Below, piece by piece: positions 25,285-35,579 of a stretch of DNA of 64,000 bases. The translations under genes were made by a program, and so were the position numbers. The DNA comes from Microbacterium luteum (GTDB taxonomy: Bacteria > Actinomycetota > Actinomycetes > Actinomycetales > Microbacteriaceae). Each line of letters starts with the position of its first letter. Within the stretch, counting starts at the first letter, position 1. The DNA is taken from contig NZ_CP063814.1 in the NCBI RefSeq assembly GCF_015277875.1, positions 2,728,001 through 2,792,000 on the forward strand, in the 5' to 3' direction. Below the pieces are notes generated by a model. That model saw only the letters and a program-made list of their open reading frames with translations, was not told the DNA's origin and did not search any database.

Positions 25285-26439
25285 TTGACAAATCAGCTAC
25301 CCCTCACGGCCGCAAGAGCGAACAAACTTCCCCAAGACGCCATCGAGAAGCAGGTGCTGGTCTGCGGACCCGTGCCTCCGCCCGCGCACGGACAGGCACT
25401 CGCCACCCAGTCGCTGGTAGTCGCGTTTCGCCAGGCAGGACTATCCGTGACACTCATGGACACCTCGGAGGGCGTGGGGCGGCTAACACAGCGGTGGGCG
25501 ACGAAGACGTTGCGCTTTTCGCGAGCGTTGTCGGCAATGTGCATTGCTCCCCCTGGCGCAGCAGCGTATATCTCCGTGAACGCTGGCTGGGGTATGTGGC
25601 TGACCACCGCACTCGTGCTCGCTGCGAGGCTTCGAAAGCGTCGTATCGCGCTTCACCACCACACCTTTGCTCACGTAAGCAGACGCGTTTTGCGGGCTCG
25701 AGTACTGGCCAGAGTGGCGGGGAAAGCCGCCGTTCACATCGGCCTCACGCGCGACATGTCACGATCGATCGAAGCGTCGTACGGCGTGACACAAACCGTC
25801 ACAGTGAACAATTCGGGCCTAGTGGATCCGGTCGCACCCCCGCACGACACTGCGGCTCAGAGGTTCTCCATCGGCTTCTTGAGCAACCTTACTGCAGCAA
25901 AAGGCACCATGCGCGTGGTCGACCTCGTTCGCAAGTTTCGTGAAACCGGGCACGACGTCACTCTCCACATTGCGGGGCCCGTCGATGACGAAGCGGCTGG
26001 CCGAGCTGTCGAGGATGCGGAGCGAGAGTTTGGTGACTCGTTCAAGTATTGGGGGCGGGTCACCGGCGATAGGAAGCAAGAATTCTTCAGGTCAGTCGAC
26101 CGATTCGTGTTTCTCTCTCAGTACGAAAACGAAGCGGCGCCGCTTGTCCTGTACGAAGCAATGTCAGCGAACCTTCCGATTTTCGCACTCCGCCAGGGCG
26201 CGATCGATGAAATTGTCACGGATGATGTAGGCAAGATAGCCGATATCAGTGGTCCTTGGATCGAGGAATGTTGCGCTTGGCTGGAGACCGACACAAGCCG
26301 CCTCAAACCCCAGCGAGCTTTCAATCTGTGTCTCCAGGAGTCATACGACGCCGTAGATCATCTCATTTCCTTCCTCGCGTCCGGAACTTGGAATCCAGAC
26401 TCGCGAGACGTCGCTCACGCTACTGGCGACCTGACATGA
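25285..26439 (+). CDS. Glycosyltransferase, GT4-like
   Basis: 384 residues from a TTG with GGGAG eight bases upstream. The N-terminal Rossmann domain starts KQVLVCGPVPPPAHGQALATQ; the C-terminal domain has the GT4 signature IGFLSNLTAAKGTMRVVDL and ENEAAPLVLYEAMSANLPI with the E-x7-E nucleotide-sugar contacts. It adds a sugar from an NDP donor to the lipid-linked repeat unit on the cytoplasmic face. Its stop overlaps the start of the polymerase gene (ATGA), making it the first gene of a coupled operon. Codon use is less GC-biased than in genes outside the cassette, suggesting transfer as a block. Confidence 0.88.
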   Translation: MTNQLPLTAARANKLPQDAIEKQVLVCGPVPPPAHGQALATQSLVVAFRQAGLSVTLMDTSEGVGRLTQRWATKTLRFSRALSAMCIAPPGAAAYISVNAGWGMWLTTALVLAARLRKRRIALHHHTFAHVSRRVLRARVLARVAGKAAVHIGLTRDMSRSIEASYGVTQTVTVNNSGLVDPVAPPHDTAAQRFSIGFLSNLTAAKGTMRVVDLVRKFRETGHDVTLHIAGPVDDEAAGRAVEDAEREFGDSFKYWGRVTGDRKQEFFRSVDRFVFLSQYENEAAPLVLYEAMSANLPIFALRQGAIDEIVTDDVGKIADISGPWIEECCAWLETDTSRLKPQRAFNLCLQESYDAVDHLISFLASGTWNPDSRDVAHATGDLT

Positions 26440-27713
26440 TGCAAACGAAGACAAACCGTTTCACCCGAACTCACCTGAAAAAGGTTCCCCTAGGAGCGTT
26501 GTTCGCAACGCTCGCCTGGGTAGCCCTCGCAATCGGGGTACCGATCTATAGAAGCTTGCCTGCGCAGCTGGCTGTGGCCTGGTCAGGGCTCGCAATCGCA
26601 ACGATCGCCGTTGCCACCATTCTAGGGATTCTCCAACTCACCAGATACTGGGGAGTATGGGCCTTCGCTGCCTACGCTTCTCTAACGGCCGTTGTTACAT
26701 CAGGAGGCGCGCCAGGTGCGGATGACTCCTTTAGCACCGGAGCGAGACTGTTTCTTCTATTTGCACTAGCCCCCTTCGCCGCGAGAGGCATGCTCAATCG
26801 CACCCCTCACCTACCGAAGTTTGCAGCCGCAGCCTTTCTCACGTCACAAACCGTTTCCGCATTCGCGGGAATCTTGCAATCGTTTGGGCTCTCTGTCGGC
26901 GGAACCTTCCAGGCCAACGGACGGTCATCGGGACTCGCCGATCACCCGAATGTCCTGGGTGTCATGTCCGCCATCGCAATCCTCATTTGTACATATGCTC
27001 TCCTTAAGAATGTCGCGCCGGTGCCGCTAGCGGCCGCCATCTTGACTATAAACGTACTCGGGCTAATTACTACCGGGAGCCTCAGTTCGATGGCAGCGGC
27101 ATTGCTCGGTGTGATTATCCTGCTCTATGCTCACGGATTTCGTGTCGTACGGCTCATACTCCTCGGCCTCGTAGTTGCGCTGCTACTCGGGTGGGTTCTG
27201 TCAAGTCCACTCGTGCCAGAGTCCTTACGTGGACCAGTCCAGAGGTTCTACCAAGTCACTGGCCAAACCGAAAACATCAGTACTCTCGACATCCGTATTC
27301 AGACATACAACGCAGCATGGGACTCGATCGAACGGGATCCCTTCCTCGGCAAAGGGTTAGGCGAGACTAATGCGGCCGCCATCGAACTGGGCACGGTTGT
27401 CCACAATTTTGTGCTACGCGGCTGGTATCAGGGGGGAATTCTCCTAGGTGCCGCGTTCGCGGCGATCCTCGTCGCAGCAATTTTCGCCGTCCTAACCGCT
27501 TTTCGCACGAGACAACATGCCCTCGCCACTGGCGTCATCGCCGTCATGCTGAGCTTCGGGCTGACGTCGGCGTTCTTCGAGCAGATCTACTACTGGCTGC
27601 CTGTGATCGTGGCCTGGGCAACCCTGGGGCGTCCCCCCAAGAAGGTTACGATGGGACACAGAGCAGAGCGAGGATCATCGCTCCTTCATTCCGCCGGAGC
27701 TCGATCTAGATGA
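26436..27713 (+). CDS. O-antigen polymerase/ligase-like membrane protein (Wzy), set 1
   Basis: 425 residues, about ten to twelve membrane helices. The Wzy_C-type region holds the periplasmic loop RIQTYNAAWDSIERDPFLGKGLGETN and then VVHNFVLRGWYQGG, typical of O-antigen polymerase/ligase proteins. It would join flipped repeat units outside the membrane. The start overlaps the glycosyltransferase stop and its end overlaps the flippase start (ATGA at both). A second, quite different polymerase is at 61925-63478. Confidence 0.87.
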   Translation: MMQTKTNRFTRTHLKKVPLGALFATLAWVALAIGVPIYRSLPAQLAVAWSGLAIATIAVATILGILQLTRYWGVWAFAAYASLTAVVTSGGAPGADDSFSTGARLFLLFALAPFAARGMLNRTPHLPKFAAAAFLTSQTVSAFAGILQSFGLSVGGTFQANGRSSGLADHPNVLGVMSAIAILICTYALLKNVAPVPLAAAILTINVLGLITTGSLSSMAAALLGVIILLYAHGFRVVRLILLGLVVALLLGWVLSSPLVPESLRGPVQRFYQVTGQTENISTLDIRIQTYNAAWDSIERDPFLGKGLGETNAAAIELGTVVHNFVLRGWYQGGILLGAAFAAILVAAIFAVLTAFRTRQHALATGVIAVMLSFGLTSAFFEQIYYWLPVIVAWATLGRPPKKVTMGHRAERGSSLLHSAGARSR

Positions 27714-28954
27714 CCGCCTTCCGTTTCTCGACAGTCGCCTCGCAGTTTGGCTGGGTTTCTGGCGGGCGTCTACTAGCCGCCTTAGTGCAGGCGCTAGTTG
27801 TCGTTCTCCTAGCACGAGCAATATCCCCACAAGAGTTCGGTTTGTTTGCGGCGACCCAGGGTGCGCTCATCGTGGCACAGACCGTCTCGGGCTTGGGTCT
27901 GGCAACCTATGTGGTCCGACATCGCGCGATTAGAACAGACGATCCCAACGTCCTCGTTGCCCTCCGGCTAAATGAAGCGACAACCTACGCCTTTGGCGGC
28001 GTACTGCTCGCTGCGTTCATCTCCCTTGGAGCATGGATTGACGAAGCATTCTTCGCACTACTTCCGCTCGCGCTATCCATGGCGGCCGAGCGGAGCGCTG
28101 ATGCCTGGCTAGGCGTCGCCATCGCTGACGGCGATGCACGAGTCAATACACTCAATCTCGTCGGTCGCCGGATCGCTACGGCTGCCATCTTCCTCGCACT
28201 GACCACCGGAGCGGGCGCGCCACCATTACTGAGCTTCGGGATCGCAGCTCTCTTCGCCGCGGTTGCGTCATGGATCTTCTCGCGGATGTATGTTGGCGCC
28301 CACGTCGCCCGCAGGCGTTTCGAGGGTCCGCGAAGACGACGCTATGCAGTGGTGCTGCGACGCTCTCGCCACTACTGGATGAACTCCATCGCCACCCAGC
28401 TTCGAAACCTGGACACAACGGTCGCCGCGTTCTCTATGTCACCCGCCCAGGCGGGCTTTTTCGGGGTCGCCTCCCGAGTGACGGGACCGCTTCGAATGCT
28501 ACCGACGTCCCTCTCAATCGTGCTCCTACCGGTCGCGAGTCGAACAGGATCAAAGGATCGCAGGTCGCTTGCTTTGCTCATCGCTGGAGCAGCCAGCGGC
28601 ATCACCATCCTTTTCGTGAGCGTGGCGATAGTAGCTCCCTACGTGGTTCCGGCGCTGCTCGGCAACGACTATCGAGGAGCCACAGTCACACTTCAGCTAA
28701 CGGCGATCGGGCTCATTCCCGCCGGCATCGCATCACTGCTCGGAGCCGTACTACAAGGGTCGGGGCACGCGCGATACGTAAGCAATGTTGCGTTCATCAT
28801 GACGGGAGTCTGCCTAGCGGGCGTGGCACTTGGAGGGGCGAGCTTGGGTGCCGTTGGCGGAGCGATAGCTCTCGGAGTTGCCTACATCGTGCAGATGGCG
28901 TTGCTCATAATCCGGTACATCACATTGAACTTTGAGCCCCAGGAAAAAGAATGA
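27710..28954 (+). CDS. Polysaccharide flippase (Wzx/PST family), set 1
   Basis: 414 residues with roughly twelve membrane helices; typical opening FRFSTVASQFGWVSGGRLLAALVQ and ARAISPQEFGLFAATQG. MOP-superfamily flippases turn lipid-linked repeat units across the membrane. ATGA overlaps with both neighbours place it in the coupled block polymerase-flippase-pyruvyltransferase. Somewhat short for the family but with no sign of truncation. Confidence 0.87.
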   Translation: MTAFRFSTVASQFGWVSGGRLLAALVQALVVVLLARAISPQEFGLFAATQGALIVAQTVSGLGLATYVVRHRAIRTDDPNVLVALRLNEATTYAFGGVLLAAFISLGAWIDEAFFALLPLALSMAAERSADAWLGVAIADGDARVNTLNLVGRRIATAAIFLALTTGAGAPPLLSFGIAALFAAVASWIFSRMYVGAHVARRRFEGPRRRRYAVVLRRSRHYWMNSIATQLRNLDTTVAAFSMSPAQAGFFGVASRVTGPLRMLPTSLSIVLLPVASRTGSKDRRSLALLIAGAASGITILFVSVAIVAPYVVPALLGNDYRGATVTLQLTAIGLIPAGIASLLGAVLQGSGHARYVSNVAFIMTGVCLAGVALGGASLGAVGGAIALGVAYIVQMALLIIRYITLNFEPQEKE

Positions 28955-30045
28955 GTCCCATCTCCACGAAGAATACCCAGAGGCCCATGGATTTTTTTTG
29001 CAGTGTCGCCGCCCAAGAGGACAATTTGGGCGACATCGAGATTCGCGCAGTGATGCTTCGTTGGCTTCATGAAACGGACTGCAACGTTGTTGCCTACACA
29101 GGAAGTATGCCCGTCGAATACATCGAGGCACTGGATTCACCTCGCACTCGTTACATTGCGAGCGCCTTCCGCTTCCAGCTACTGCTGATTCGATCTTGTA
29201 TGTTGCGAAACGCCAATCTCATGTTTGCGCCGGGGCCACAACGTCTCGGCGGAGCACGTGCGGTTGTCAAGTCAATCATGAACTTACTCAATGTATTCGC
29301 AATCCGCATTTCCGGCGGAAGAGCCGCTACATTCGGACGCGCCTTCCGGGGGACAGGGAAAATATCCAAGGCAGTCGAACGATTGCTAGTGAGTAAGCTC
29401 GACGCGGCGGTAGTACGCGACTTCGAGTCTGTCCACGTACTCGGCAAATCAATGATCGTGGCACCTGACCTCGCATTCGCTAACCCGGGAAGATACTCTG
29501 AGATGCCCCGCGTCATCGGTTTGTCTTTTCGACACGATGCAGCGCCACGGCTGAAGGAAATTGAAGGACTCGTTTCGAGCGGTCGTCGTGCTGGTTGGGA
29601 GTTCAAGATCGTAACTCAAGTTAGACGAGATGACGCTCATCACGAAAACCTCGCCAAAACTTTGGGTATTGAACACGTCGCTTGGGGGGCTCGAGACCAC
29701 ACCACCCAGACCCAGCGTGTCAAGGACGCATATAGCGAATGCGTACTCGTAATCACCAACCGCCTACATGCCGCCCTTTTTGGCCTCGCACAGGGGGCTA
29801 TAATCAGCACAATGTCGGATAAGGACTTGAAGTTGTTGCGCACTCTCGAGCCGTGGGTAACCCCAATTCACCTAACACCGGGTATGTCGACTACAGAATG
29901 GCAAGAGCGCTTGAACGACGCCGCAGTCTCTCGCGCCCTTAGTCAACGGGACGATGCTCGAGTGCGGATTTCAAGCCAATGGGAATTATTTCGGAGCAAT
30001 TTCCGCGACGGCGCGCCGTCCACGCAGAGTGAGAGCAAAATCTAA
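28951..30045 (+). CDS. Polysaccharide pyruvyl transferase family protein 1
   Basis: 364 residues. The motif ITNRLHAALFGLAQGA matches the conserved (S/N)RLHxxxxxL segment of the pyruvyltransferase family, with a Rossmann-like N-terminal half (DNLGDIEIRAVMLRWL). Such enzymes add a ketal pyruvate from phosphoenolpyruvate to a sugar of the repeat unit, giving the polymer negative charge. Its ATG overlaps the flippase stop. The family also includes members with no shown pyruvyl activity, so the reaction is likely rather than certain. Confidence 0.83.
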   Translation: MSPISTKNTQRPMDFFCSVAAQEDNLGDIEIRAVMLRWLHETDCNVVAYTGSMPVEYIEALDSPRTRYIASAFRFQLLLIRSCMLRNANLMFAPGPQRLGGARAVVKSIMNLLNVFAIRISGGRAATFGRAFRGTGKISKAVERLLVSKLDAAVVRDFESVHVLGKSMIVAPDLAFANPGRYSEMPRVIGLSFRHDAAPRLKEIEGLVSSGRRAGWEFKIVTQVRRDDAHHENLAKTLGIEHVAWGARDHTTQTQRVKDAYSECVLVITNRLHAALFGLAQGAIISTMSDKDLKLLRTLEPWVTPIHLTPGMSTTEWQERLNDAAVSRALSQRDDARVRISSQWELFRSNFRDGAPSTQSESKI

Positions 30046-30048
30046 AGC

Positions 30049-31023
30049 ATGCAGTCAACAGCAATAACCGCAACGACACCTGTGGTCGTCATTGGATTTC
30101 GACGACTGCTGCCCCTTCGGGAGGTGCTGGAAGCGACCGAAAAATATAGTGACGGCGATATTTACGTGCTCTTAGACAACGCCCGCGACGGGCGGGATGC
30201 TGAGTTAAGAGCAGTGAGGGAGGTGCGAAGCTGGGTTACTAAATGGAGCGCTGGAAAGCCGCGTGTTCACGTACGGTTGGAGCCCGAGAATATAGGACTC
30301 GCTCGCGCTATTCCGACCGCCATCGAGTGGGCACTGGGGGACCAGGGTAGTTCCGTGATCATCCTCGAAGATGATTGCCTACCGTCCCCCGACTTCTTCA
30401 AATTTATGACCGAGATGCTCACGCGGTTCGCTAATGACGAGCGAGTAATGATGGTGAGTGGGGATCAGTTCTTGCCTGATAATCTCCGTTCAAGCTATCA
30501 GGACAGTTACTACTTTTCTCAGTTCGTGCACATCTGGGGGTGGGGGACGTGGAGGCGTGCTTGGCGTCACTACGATCACAGCTTGGGCCAGCTGAGCTCC
30601 GATGCGACAGTGACGGGCGCCGCCCTCTCCGAGGCGGTCACCGATAGAAGTGCGCTGAGCTTTTTCAGGAGGACATGGGACGCGCAACGGAAGAATCCCA
30701 ACGACTCAGCATGGGCTTCACGTTGGCTGCTGTCCTGCCTGTTGCAGAGCGGGCTATGCGTCTGCCCCTCGAAGAATCTCATCCGCAACATCGGCTTTGG
30801 CGCCGGGAGCACCCACACTACTAGGGCCAGCAAGTATCACGTCGCGCCACGCGAGCTCATAGAGTGGCCGCTCTCACACCCGAGTTTTGTCTACGCCTGG
30901 CGCACGGCGGACCGGTGGTGGTTTAGACACATGGTCTCAATGTCACCTATATCTCGCGCACGCCGGCTGTTCTCTCGCGTGAATCCAAGTTCGGTAAAAG
31001 ACAAGATTGGCATTTTGAGTTGA
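30049..31023 (+). CDS. Glycosyltransferase, GT-A fold (GNT-I-like)
   Basis: 324 residues. IILEDDCLPSPDFFKFM carries the acidic metal-binding motif, preceded by RLEPENIGLARAIPTAIEWA; the later HIWGWGTWRRAWRHYD is typical of this branch of bacterial transferases annotated as GNT-I-like or nucleotide-diphospho-sugar transferases. It would add one sugar during repeat-unit assembly. Lies three bases after the first pyruvyltransferase and overlaps the second (TTGA). Acceptor and donor unknown. Confidence 0.83.
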   Translation: MQSTAITATTPVVVIGFRRLLPLREVLEATEKYSDGDIYVLLDNARDGRDAELRAVREVRSWVTKWSAGKPRVHVRLEPENIGLARAIPTAIEWALGDQGSSVIILEDDCLPSPDFFKFMTEMLTRFANDERVMMVSGDQFLPDNLRSSYQDSYYFSQFVHIWGWGTWRRAWRHYDHSLGQLSSDATVTGAALSEAVTDRSALSFFRRTWDAQRKNPNDSAWASRWLLSCLLQSGLCVCPSKNLIRNIGFGAGSTHTTRASKYHVAPRELIEWPLSHPSFVYAWRTADRWWFRHMVSMSPISRARRLFSRVNPSSVKDKIGILS

Positions 31024-32063
31024 CTAGCATCGCCGTCTGGGGCTCTTACAGTCACGGCAACTTCGGTGACGACATGATGGCCCGGATTTTTGTAGATCAC
31101 TTGTCGCGCCGTGGGCACGACGTAAGCCTCGTAACATCAAATCCCCTGCTCGCCGAGCAAGTCGGCGCGGCACCGGTTCCTGACCTTCGCCGTTGGCACG
31201 GAAAGACTGTTGTAATAGGTGGCGGCGCCATGCTGTCGAATTCTCATCGAATAAGGCGCTACGTCAGTTCTGCTTCGCGCACTGTAGAGCGCGAGTTTTC
31301 TGACCTTTGTCGTTTTGTCGAGCGAACACCCGGGGCTCGCGTAGTGCCTATATCCATCGGAAGCGACGGAATTGCTCGTCCACTCATTGACGGCAGTCGA
31401 AGGCAACTCTTTTCCTCTGCGGCCGCCCCCCATGGGACGGTCCGACTCCATGATGACGTAGCTTTGATGAAGTCAAAGTTCTCGAAGACTTATGAGTATG
31501 TTCCCGACATTCTCTTCTCGGTCCGGAGCGCCCGCGGAATCCGCACGGAAGAAGCGCTTTCTGCTCCTAGCGATAGGCCATTTAGGATCGGCGTAAACCT
31601 CAATAGACGACACGCAGGCGAAGCACTCGCCGCTGTCAGAAGGTCCATCCCTAACAATAGCGAGATCGTCTCGCTCATAACCCATAGTGACCACTTTCGC
31701 GCCACCTATGAGTGGGCACCTCTCGGTTCTCAAACGGTCCGTTACCAACGATTGGACGACTTCGTCAACGAATTGGCGAAACTTGATCTGCTTATATCGG
31801 ATAAATTGCATGTCGGTATGACGGCCGCGGGTCTGGGTGTCCCATTCATTTCGTTCAAGGGGCGGGGAAAGACGGTCGCGCTTCACCGTGAACTTGATCT
31901 AGCCGCCCTCGCGGTAGATAGCGGCGCGCGGCTCGGCCCGCTCGTTGACGCGCTGTCCCACGGAGGGCGCGTTAGATCGCTTCGTGATGCGATCACCACC
32001 GAGGGGTTGGACGCTCAGGCATCGCGACACCTCGAGTTGCTTGACGAATATGTGGCCGACTAA
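31020..32063 (+). CDS. Polysaccharide pyruvyl transferase family protein 2
   Basis: 347 residues from a TTG overlapping the previous stop. N-terminal GSYSHGNFGDDMMARIF and C-terminal LLISDKLHVGMTAAGLGVPF are standard family motifs. Distinct in sequence from the copy at 28951, so the cassette may place pyruvate on two positions or one may have diverged. Last clearly A+T-richer gene of the cassette. Confidence 0.85.
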   Translation: MTSIAVWGSYSHGNFGDDMMARIFVDHLSRRGHDVSLVTSNPLLAEQVGAAPVPDLRRWHGKTVVIGGGAMLSNSHRIRRYVSSASRTVEREFSDLCRFVERTPGARVVPISIGSDGIARPLIDGSRRQLFSSAAAPHGTVRLHDDVALMKSKFSKTYEYVPDILFSVRSARGIRTEEALSAPSDRPFRIGVNLNRRHAGEALAAVRRSIPNNSEIVSLITHSDHFRATYEWAPLGSQTVRYQRLDDFVNELAKLDLLISDKLHVGMTAAGLGVPFISFKGRGKTVALHRELDLAALAVDSGARLGPLVDALSHGGRVRSLRDAITTEGLDAQASRHLELLDEYVAD

Positions 32064-32254
32064 TGCCGATGAGTGAGGCTCTAACGGAAGCTTCCATCGT
32101 TGCGCGCCGGGCGGTTGCAAGCGAGGCGCGAGGTCTCTCGCACGGGATGGCGTCCGCGGCGGGCATCATCTACTCCATCATTGCCCGGCTGACGACGGAC
32201 CGCCGATCCGAACACTGGAACGCGACCGCGGAAAGAACGAAGAGGTGCTGTTAG
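32063..32254 (+). CDS. Small hypothetical ORF
   Basis: 63 codons whose ATG overlaps the stop of the pyruvyltransferase (TAATG) and whose end overlaps the next glycosyltransferase start. No recognisable domain, no membrane segment, no strong ribosome site. It may be coupled junction peptide, a remnant, or chance; it fills an otherwise empty 180-bp junction where composition returns to high GC. Confidence 0.3.
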   Translation: MPMSEALTEASIVARRAVASEARGLSHGMASAAGIIYSIIARLTTDRRSEHWNATAERTKRCC

Positions 32255-33501
32255 TTGTGACTTCACCGCCAGCAAGTGTGCTGTTCATAGGCATCAACTA
32301 CCCCCCCGAACCGACCGGCATCTCCCCTTACACCGGCGCGATGGCTCGAGGCCTCGCGGAGCGCGGGTATCGGACCCACGTGGTCACGACGCACCCTCAT
32401 TATCCGGAGTGGCGTGTTAAGCCAGGCTACGGGCAGTGGTCGCGCAGGGAACATCTGGGTGGAGTGCTCGTCCGCCGGTTGCGGCACTACGTGCCCCCTC
32501 GGCCGACGAGCATGCGCCGCCTGCTGTCCGAAGTGAGCTTCGGCGGTCGGCTCGCGTTCGCTCGATGGCGGCGCCCTCAGGCCGTCGTAGCGGTGTCTCC
32601 GGCTCTCTTTTCGTCGGCGTTAGCCGCCATCCGCATGCGCCTGCTTCATCGAGGGACTCCGCTCGTTGTGTGGGTGCAAGACCTGTACTGGCTCGGCCTT
32701 TCTGAAACGGGTCAGGGTTCCGGGCGCGCGGGGCGGGTCATCAAGCGGACTGAGGGCTGGCTGCTGCGCCGAGCAGACCGGGTCGTGGTGATACACGAGC
32801 GCTTCGCCCAGCGGGTCATCCAAGACTTTGGCGTCGATCCCACCAGGGTCGTCGTTGTTCGCAACTGGACGCATCTCCCGCCTGCCGCCGACGTCGATCG
32901 TGAAGCGGCACGCGCCCGCCTCGGATGGGGCGACGAGACCGTCGTGCTGCATGCGGGGAACATGGGCATCAAGCAAGGCCTGGACAACGTGCTCGACGCC
33001 GCACAGCTCGCGCATGACACTGGCGCGAAGGTACGTTTTGTGCTGCTCGGGAACGGTGCCGAGCACGCTCGCTTGCTTGCCGAGGGTGCCCACATTCCGA
33101 CGCTGCAGTTCATCGACCCGCTCCCCGATGCAGAATTCGCCGATGCACTCGCGGCCGCTGACGTGTTGCTCGTCAACGAGAAGGTCGGTGTCTCAGAGAT
33201 GGCGGTGCCAAGCAAGCTCACGTCGTACTTCTCGACCGGAAATCCCGTCGTGGCCGCCACAGATCTTCGTGGCATCACGGCCGATGAGATCAGGGCGGCC
33301 GAAGCCGGCATCGTCGTCCGCGCGGGAGATCCGGCAGCACTCCTGGACGCCGCCGTCGCCCTCGCCGATGACCCCGGTGAGAGCACCAGGCTCGGATCAA
33401 ACGGACGCCGGTATCGAGAAACTGTGCTGGACGAAACATTCGCGATCGATCGATTCGCTACTCTTCTCTCGCGGCTCATCGATGGCGATGGATCGAAGTA
33501 G
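32245..33501 (+). CDS. Glycosyltransferase, GT4 (WcaI-like)
   Basis: 418 residues from the GTG at 32245 (a GTG at 32257 with AGAGG upstream is an alternative). N-terminal [20 protein letters not shown] is the hallmark of WcaI-like transferases of colanic-acid-type clusters; the C-terminal domain has [20 protein letters not shown] and [20 protein letters not shown]. Acts at the cytoplasmic face of the membrane. Followed by gmd and fcl, so its donor could be GDP-fucose or another GDP sugar (inference from order only). Confidence 0.88.
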   Translation: MLLVVTSPPASVLFIGINYPPEPTGISPYTGAMARGLAERGYRTHVVTTHPHYPEWRVKPGYGQWSRREHLGGVLVRRLRHYVPPRPTSMRRLLSEVSFGGRLAFARWRRPQAVVAVSPALFSSALAAIRMRLLHRGTPLVVWVQDLYWLGLSETGQGSGRAGRVIKRTEGWLLRRADRVVVIHERFAQRVIQDFGVDPTRVVVVRNWTHLPPAADVDREAARARLGWGDETVVLHAGNMGIKQGLDNVLDAAQLAHDTGAKVRFVLLGNGAEHARLLAEGAHIPTLQFIDPLPDAEFADALAAADVLLVNEKVGVSEMAVPSKLTSYFSTGNPVVAATDLRGITADEIRAAEAGIVVRAGDPAALLDAAVALADDPGESTRLGSNGRRYRETVLDETFAIDRFATLLSRLIDGDGSK

Positions 33502-33545
33502 CAACCGCTAGCCCATCGACGACAAGAACCGCAGGGAGAAACAGC

Positions 33546-34595
33546 TTGTCCAAGCGCGCACTCATCACCGGCATCACCGGCCAGGACGGCTCTTACCTCG
33601 CGGAGCTCCTGCTGTCGAAGGGTTACGAGGTTCACGGCATCATCCGCCGAGCCTCTACATTCAACACCTCGCGGATCGACCACCTCTACACCGATCCGCA
33701 CGACCCCGATGCGAAGCTGTTCCTTCACTACGGGGACCTCAGCGACGGCGCGCGTCTTGTGACACTGATGGCGCAGATCAACCCCGACGAGGTCTACAAC
33801 CTCGCCGCGCAGTCGCACGTGCGCGTCTCGTTCGATGAACCGGAGCACACCGCTGACACCACCGGCACAGGGACGATCCGCCTTCTAGAGGCGGTGCGCT
33901 TGTCAGGCATCTCCACGCGGTACTACCAGGCGTCCACGTCAGAGCTCTACGGCGCCACTCCTCCCCCGCAGAACGAGGAGACGCCGTTCTACCCGCGCTC
34001 GCCCTACGCGGCCGCCAAGCTCTACAGCTACTGGATCACCAAGAACTACCGCGAGGCGTACGACATGTTCGCGGTCAACGGGATCCTGTTCAACCACGAG
34101 TCCCCGCGACGCGGTGAGACGTTCGTCACCCGCAAGATCACGCGTGCTGTTGCCCGCATCAAGGCCGGCGTGCAGAAGGACATCTACCTCGGAAACCTCG
34201 AGTCGATCCGCGACTGGGGTTACGCCGCCGAGTACGTCGAGGGCATGTGGCGCATGCTGCAGGCCGACGAGCCGGAGGACTTCGTGCTCGCAACCGGTGT
34301 CGGCTACACCATCAAGGACTTCCTGGAGACCTCGTTCGGTCACGTCGGGCTCGACTGGCAGGAGTTCGTGAAGTTCGACGAGCGCTACCTGCGCCCCACC
34401 GAGGTCGACGCGCTCATCGGCGACCCGACGAAGGCCGGCGAGAAGCTTGGCTGGGTTCCCACGATCGATGGGAAGGAACTCGCCAAGCTCATGGTTGACG
34501 CCGATGTCAAGGCGTTGGAAGAGGGCCCGGAGTGGATCGACACGGTTAAGCTCGCCTCGTGGGGCACGGCCGACGCGGTCGCGGCGGCACGATGA
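33546..34595 (+). CDS. gmd: GDP-mannose 4,6-dehydratase
   Basis: 349 residues from a TTG with GGGAG upstream. Extended SDR: cofactor loop [15 protein letters not shown], the Gmd-specific [17 protein letters not shown], catalytic Ser/Thr and YxxxK in STSELYG and [12 protein letters not shown], then [17 protein letters not shown]. Converts GDP-D-mannose to GDP-4-dehydro-6-deoxy-D-mannose. The stop overlaps fcl (ATGA). With fcl it supplies GDP-L-fucose. Confidence 0.96.
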   Translation: MSKRALITGITGQDGSYLAELLLSKGYEVHGIIRRASTFNTSRIDHLYTDPHDPDAKLFLHYGDLSDGARLVTLMAQINPDEVYNLAAQSHVRVSFDEPEHTADTTGTGTIRLLEAVRLSGISTRYYQASTSELYGATPPPQNEETPFYPRSPYAAAKLYSYWITKNYREAYDMFAVNGILFNHESPRRGETFVTRKITRAVARIKAGVQKDIYLGNLESIRDWGYAAEYVEGMWRMLQADEPEDFVLATGVGYTIKDFLETSFGHVGLDWQEFVKFDERYLRPTEVDALIGDPTKAGEKLGWVPTIDGKELAKLMVDADVKALEEGPEWIDTVKLASWGTADAVAAAR

Positions 34596-35575
34596 CCACG
34601 GCCATCGACGGCGTCGAGTACGCACCGGGTGAACTTGATCGCGACGCGACGTTCTACGTTGCCGGACACCGCGGACTGGTCGGATCGGCGATCGTGCGCA
34701 AGCTCGAGTCGTCGGGTTTCGAGAACATCGTCGGGAAGACCTCCGCCGAACTGGACCTCAAAGACCGCGACGAGGTCTTCGGCTATATGGCCGAGGCTAA
34801 GCCCAAGTACGTCGTGCTCGCCGCGGCGAAGGTCGGCGGGATCATGGCCAACAGCACCTACCCGGTCGACTTCCTGAGCGACAACATGCGGATCCAGGTC
34901 AACGTGCTCGACGCCGCCCTCACGAACGACGTCGAGCGCGTGCTGTTCCTCGGCTCGTCGTGCATCTACCCGAAGTTCGCCGAGCAGCCCATCCGGGAAG
35001 ACTCGCTCCTCACCGGCCACCTCGAGCCGACCAACGACGCGTACGCGATCGCGAAGATCGCCGGCATCCTGCAGACCCAGGCGGTGCGCCGCCAGTACGG
35101 CCTGCCGTGGATCTCGGCGATGCCGACGAACCTCTACGGCCCGAACGACAACTTCTCCCCCAAGGGCTCGCACGTGCTACCGGCGCTCATCCGTCGCTAC
35201 GACGAGGCAGCGAAGATGCGAGCGTCGTCGGTGACGAACTGGGGCACGGGCAGCCCGCGTCGCGAGTTCCTGCACGCCGATGACATGGCCGACGCCTGCC
35301 TGCACCTCATGGAGCACTACGACGGACCCGACCAAGTCAACGTCGGCACCGGGTCCGACGTGACGATCAAAGAGATCGCGGAGATCATCGGCGATGTGAC
35401 TGGTTTCACCGGTGACACCGAGTGGGACACGTCGAAGCCCGACGGCACCCCGCAGAAGCTCCTCGACGTCTCGAAGCTTGCCGAAGCCGGGTGGACGTCG
35501 AAGATCTCGCTGCAGGAAGGCCTGGAGCGCACGGTCGCCTGGTACCGCGAGCACGTCGACACCCTGCGCGAGTGA
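34592..35575 (+). CDS. fcl: GDP-L-fucose synthase
   Basis: 327 residues; ATG overlaps the gmd stop. SDR with the glycine motif [16 protein letters not shown], the substrate loop [19 protein letters not shown], and the catalytic region [16 protein letters not shown] ... [10 protein letters not shown] (YxxxK), then NLYGPNDNF. Epimerises and reduces the Gmd product to GDP-L-fucose with NADPH. Completes a two-gene donor pathway used by the neighbouring transferases. Confidence 0.96.
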   Translation: MTTAIDGVEYAPGELDRDATFYVAGHRGLVGSAIVRKLESSGFENIVGKTSAELDLKDRDEVFGYMAEAKPKYVVLAAAKVGGIMANSTYPVDFLSDNMRIQVNVLDAALTNDVERVLFLGSSCIYPKFAEQPIREDSLLTGHLEPTNDAYAIAKIAGILQTQAVRRQYGLPWISAMPTNLYGPNDNFSPKGSHVLPALIRRYDEAAKMRASSVTNWGTGSPRREFLHADDMADACLHLMEHYDGPDQVNVGTGSDVTIKEIAEIIGDVTGFTGDTEWDTSKPDGTPQKLLDVSKLAEAGWTSKISLQEGLERTVAWYREHVDTLRE

Positions 35576-35579
35576 AGCC

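Noticed and set aside
24893-25288. 131-codon frame overlapping the end of the second initiating transferase
   Set aside because: No recognisable domain, shadow-like Arg/Ser/Leu composition and no good ribosome site; kept only as a gap note.
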